A stretch of 6,858 bases of DNA from contig PLYG01000006.1 of assembly GCA_003153335.1 (NCBI GenBank), positions 979-7,836 on the forward strand. Direction: 5' to 3'. The notes under the pieces are model-generated. The model was not told the origin of the DNA, ran no database searches, and saw nothing but the letters and a program-made list of their open reading frames with translations. This document shows, piece by piece, positions 5,470 through 6,858 of the stretch; within the stretch, counting starts at the first letter, position 1, and each line of letters starts with the position of its first letter. The DNA is from Betaproteobacteria bacterium (GTDB lineage Bacteria > Pseudomonadota > Gammaproteobacteria > Burkholderiales > Casimicrobiaceae). The translations under genes and the position numbers were made by a program.

Positions 5470-6747
5470 ATGCCTCTCGCGGCCTCGGTTTGTGCTCTGC
5501 TCTCGCAGTGGGTTTCGTTTCTCTTGGTGGCCGTCCCACCGCGCTCGCGCCGTACCTTCGCCGAACTCTTGATCGGCTCTATGCTCAACCCGGAGGGGTG
5601 GGTCACTCGCGCTATCGGCGCCATCTCGCGCGAAGCGCACTGGACCACCTACTACAAGCTGATCGAGCGCGCGCAGGTGCCGGTCGGCGACCTGTCTGTC
5701 CGTCTGCTGCAACTCGTGCAAAGAGTGTTCCCGAGCGAGCTGGTGAATCTGATCATCGACGATACGCTGGTTCCACGTTGTGCGAAGACCGGAGCAGGCA
5801 TCAGCATCAAGCACGATCACAGCCACAAGGCCAACCGGCCCACCTTCCTGAACAGCCAGTGCTGGGTCACGCTGGCCCTGGTCGTGCGCGTGCGCCTGGG
5901 TTCGGCCTTGACGGTGCCGCTGCGCTCCTGGCTGGTCGAGGAATCCGGTCAACGCGGCAAGCTCTGGGTGGCGCGGCAGCTGATCGACTCGATCAGGGCG
6001 TACGTCAAGGATGCCCGCCTGCTCATCGATGCCTGGTTCATGCGCCGGAGTCTGATTCTGCCTCTGCTCGAACAGCGCGTGCGAATCATCGGCCAGGTGC
6101 GCCGGGATACCGCCTTGTACTTCCTTCCTCAGCCAGAGCCGCGGCGGCGGGGGCGCAAGCGCAAGTACGGCCTGCGCATCGACGCGACGGTACTCGATGC
6201 GTTGCCGGCGACGGTGCTGGAGCTCACGCTCTACGGCAAGGTGCAGCCAGTCCGGGTGCGCTCGGCCATCGCGCTGGCGCGATTTCTGAAGGGGCTCGCG
6301 GTGCGCGTCGTATGGTGCGAGATGCGTCAGTCCGACAACACCTGGTCGCGCCCACGCCTGCTCCTGGCGACCGAGACGGAACTCTCGGCGCAGCAGGTGG
6401 TGGAAATCTATGCCGAGCGCTGGGGTATCGAACCGCTGTTCCACAATCTCAAGCGGTGGTGGGGCGTGACCAATCTGTGGCAGCAATCGAAGGCCGCGCT
6501 GGAGTTGTGGATGCAGATTCGTTCGACCGCGTACGCGTTGATGCAATTGCTTGCCCTGCAGCTGTGGCAGCCATTTCCGCTGATGGCGATAGCCCCCTGG
6601 CGCAAAGGCATGATGATCACCGCCGGCCTCTTCAGCCAGTGGATGCGCATTCAATTTATCGGACTTCGCGTGCGCGACGCCTACAACCCGAAGTCGGGTC
6701 ATTTCGTGATGCCTTTCCCTGGACAGGATCAGCGTTTGCAGTGTTGA
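5470..6747 (+). CDS. IS4/IS701-like DDE transposase, intact
   Basis: This 425-residue transposase catalyses cut-and-paste movement of the surrounding element. The predicted RNase H-fold catalytic triad is visible. The first Asp is in IIDDTLVPR (Asp97 or Asp98), the second in LLIDAWFMR (Asp187), and the Glu is Glu321 in IYAERWGIEPLFHNLK. That last block fits the Y-(2)-R-(3)-E-(6)-K signature exactly (Tyr314, Arg317, Glu321, Lys328), which marks the IS4 superfamily. The IDDT motif with a following GI..HDHSHK stretch looks most like DDE_5 / IS701-type proteins. A basic segment (RRRGRKRKYG, 225-234) lies in the insertion between Asp187 and Glu321. The ATG at 5470 is the first in its frame, which opens only at 5440 after a TGA. 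It has no obvious ribosome site, so expression is probably weak. The length is normal and no frameshift was seen. Large frames at 5355-6851 (plus) and 5293-6759 (minus) are shadows. Confidence 0.9.
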   Translation: MPLAASVCALLSQWVSFLLVAVPPRSRRTFAELLIGSMLNPEGWVTRAIGAISREAHWTTYYKLIERAQVPVGDLSVRLLQLVQRVFPSELVNLIIDDTLVPRCAKTGAGISIKHDHSHKANRPTFLNSQCWVTLALVVRVRLGSALTVPLRSWLVEESGQRGKLWVARQLIDSIRAYVKDARLLIDAWFMRRSLILPLLEQRVRIIGQVRRDTALYFLPQPEPRRRGRKRKYGLRIDATVLDALPATVLELTLYGKVQPVRVRSAIALARFLKGLAVRVVWCEMRQSDNTWSRPRLLLATETELSAQQVVEIYAERWGIEPLFHNLKRWWGVTNLWQQSKAALELWMQIRSTAYALMQLLALQLWQPFPLMAIAPWRKGMMITAGLFSQWMRIQFIGLRVRDAYNPKSGHFVMPFPGQDQRLQC

Positions 6748-6759
6748 GTCGCGGAGCAC

Positions 6760-6834
6760 GGCGAAAGTTGGTGTCGAATCGCTTCGTTGTGGTCTCTGTC
6801 ATGGCTCGCCGCCGCGGAACTTTCGCCCGGCGGC
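6760..6834. repeat. Subterminal inverted repeats near the IS right end
   Basis: GGCGAAAGTT at 6760-6769 is the exact reverse complement of AACTTTCGCC at 6818-6827. Overlapping it, GCCGCCG at 6808-6814 pairs with CGGCGGC at 6828-6834. These lie between the transposase stop (6747) and the right end and could be transposase-binding sites or a weak transcription block. Confidence 0.45.
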
Positions 6835-6839
6835 AGGTG

Positions 6840-6858
6840 GCGTGTGTCTAAACTTCAG
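6840..6858 (-). repeat. Right terminal inverted repeat of the IS
   Basis: Read on the minus strand this is CTGAAGTTTAGACACACGC, matching the left repeat at 18 of 19 bases. The outermost base is 6858, the end of the window. Confidence 0.85.

Larger units (their letters stand above)
5272..6858 (+). mobile_element. Complete IS4/IS701-like insertion sequence, 1587 bp
   Basis: The element is delimited by terminal inverted repeats at 5272-5290 and 6840-6858 that match at 18 of 19 positions, and it encloses one intact transposase gene. Its right terminal base is the last base of the window, so a target-site duplication cannot be checked. The left flank ends in CTCTCAGAAA. Length and single-gene layout fit IS4/IS701-type elements. 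The leader between the left end and the gene contains a perfect 20-bp hairpin. The insertion interrupts the OB-fold gene. Confidence 0.85.

Noticed and set aside
5355..6851. A 498-residue plus-strand frame and a 488-residue minus-strand frame (5293-6759) overlapping the transposase
   Set aside because: Both are rich in Arg, Ala, Pro, Gln and His with no recognisable domain. They are the expected open shadow frames of a GC-rich gene, and the 425-residue frame carries all catalytic motifs.

Overview
This window looks like accessory DNA from a GC-rich proteobacterium, most likely a beta- or gammaproteobacterium. The evidence is high G+C in most of the window, a DUF5648-type secreted protein of a kind common in Burkholderiales and Xanthomonadales, and the style of the two insertion sequences. 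Lineage is inferred from family distribution only.

Layout. Positions 1-260 hold the C-terminal end of an IS110-family transposase and the right end of its element. Positions 261-1193 have no gene I can defend, but carry a degenerate short repeat. Positions 1194-1243 (minus strand) are the 3' half of a tRNA-Lys(CUU) gene, including CCA. The 5' half is missing, as expected at one end of an element that integrated into a tRNA gene. Positions 1244-1903 are non-coding and GC-rich, with copies of a second degenerate repeat that recurs at 4444-4512. Positions 1904-3655 (minus strand) encode a 583-residue secreted protein with a C-terminal DUF5648 domain. Divergent from it, at 4239-4421, is a 60-residue small protein with a hydrophobic N-terminal segment, a good ribosome binding site and a plausible sigma70-type promoter. 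A gene with a probable OB-fold (tRNA_anti-like) domain begins near 4777 and is cut at 5271 by an insertion sequence. That element spans 5272-6858, is bounded by 18/19-bp inverted repeats, and carries an intact 425-residue DDE transposase with the Y-(2)-R-(3)-E-(6)-K signature. A perfect 20-bp inverted repeat lies between its left end and the transposase start.

How the parts relate. I see no operon or multi-gene system. The window reads as the edge of an integrated island: a tRNA-derived junction, two unrelated cargo-like genes facing apart, a third gene broken by transposition, and an insertion sequence at each border. The last base of the window is the last base of the second element's right inverted repeat, so the record probably stops at repeats and the right-hand flank is not visible. 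The most checkable points are the tRNA-Lys half-site, the exact IS insertion into the OB-fold gene, and the large hairpin inside the IS leader. I found no CRISPR array, toxin-antitoxin pair, defence system, retron or riboswitch that I could support.
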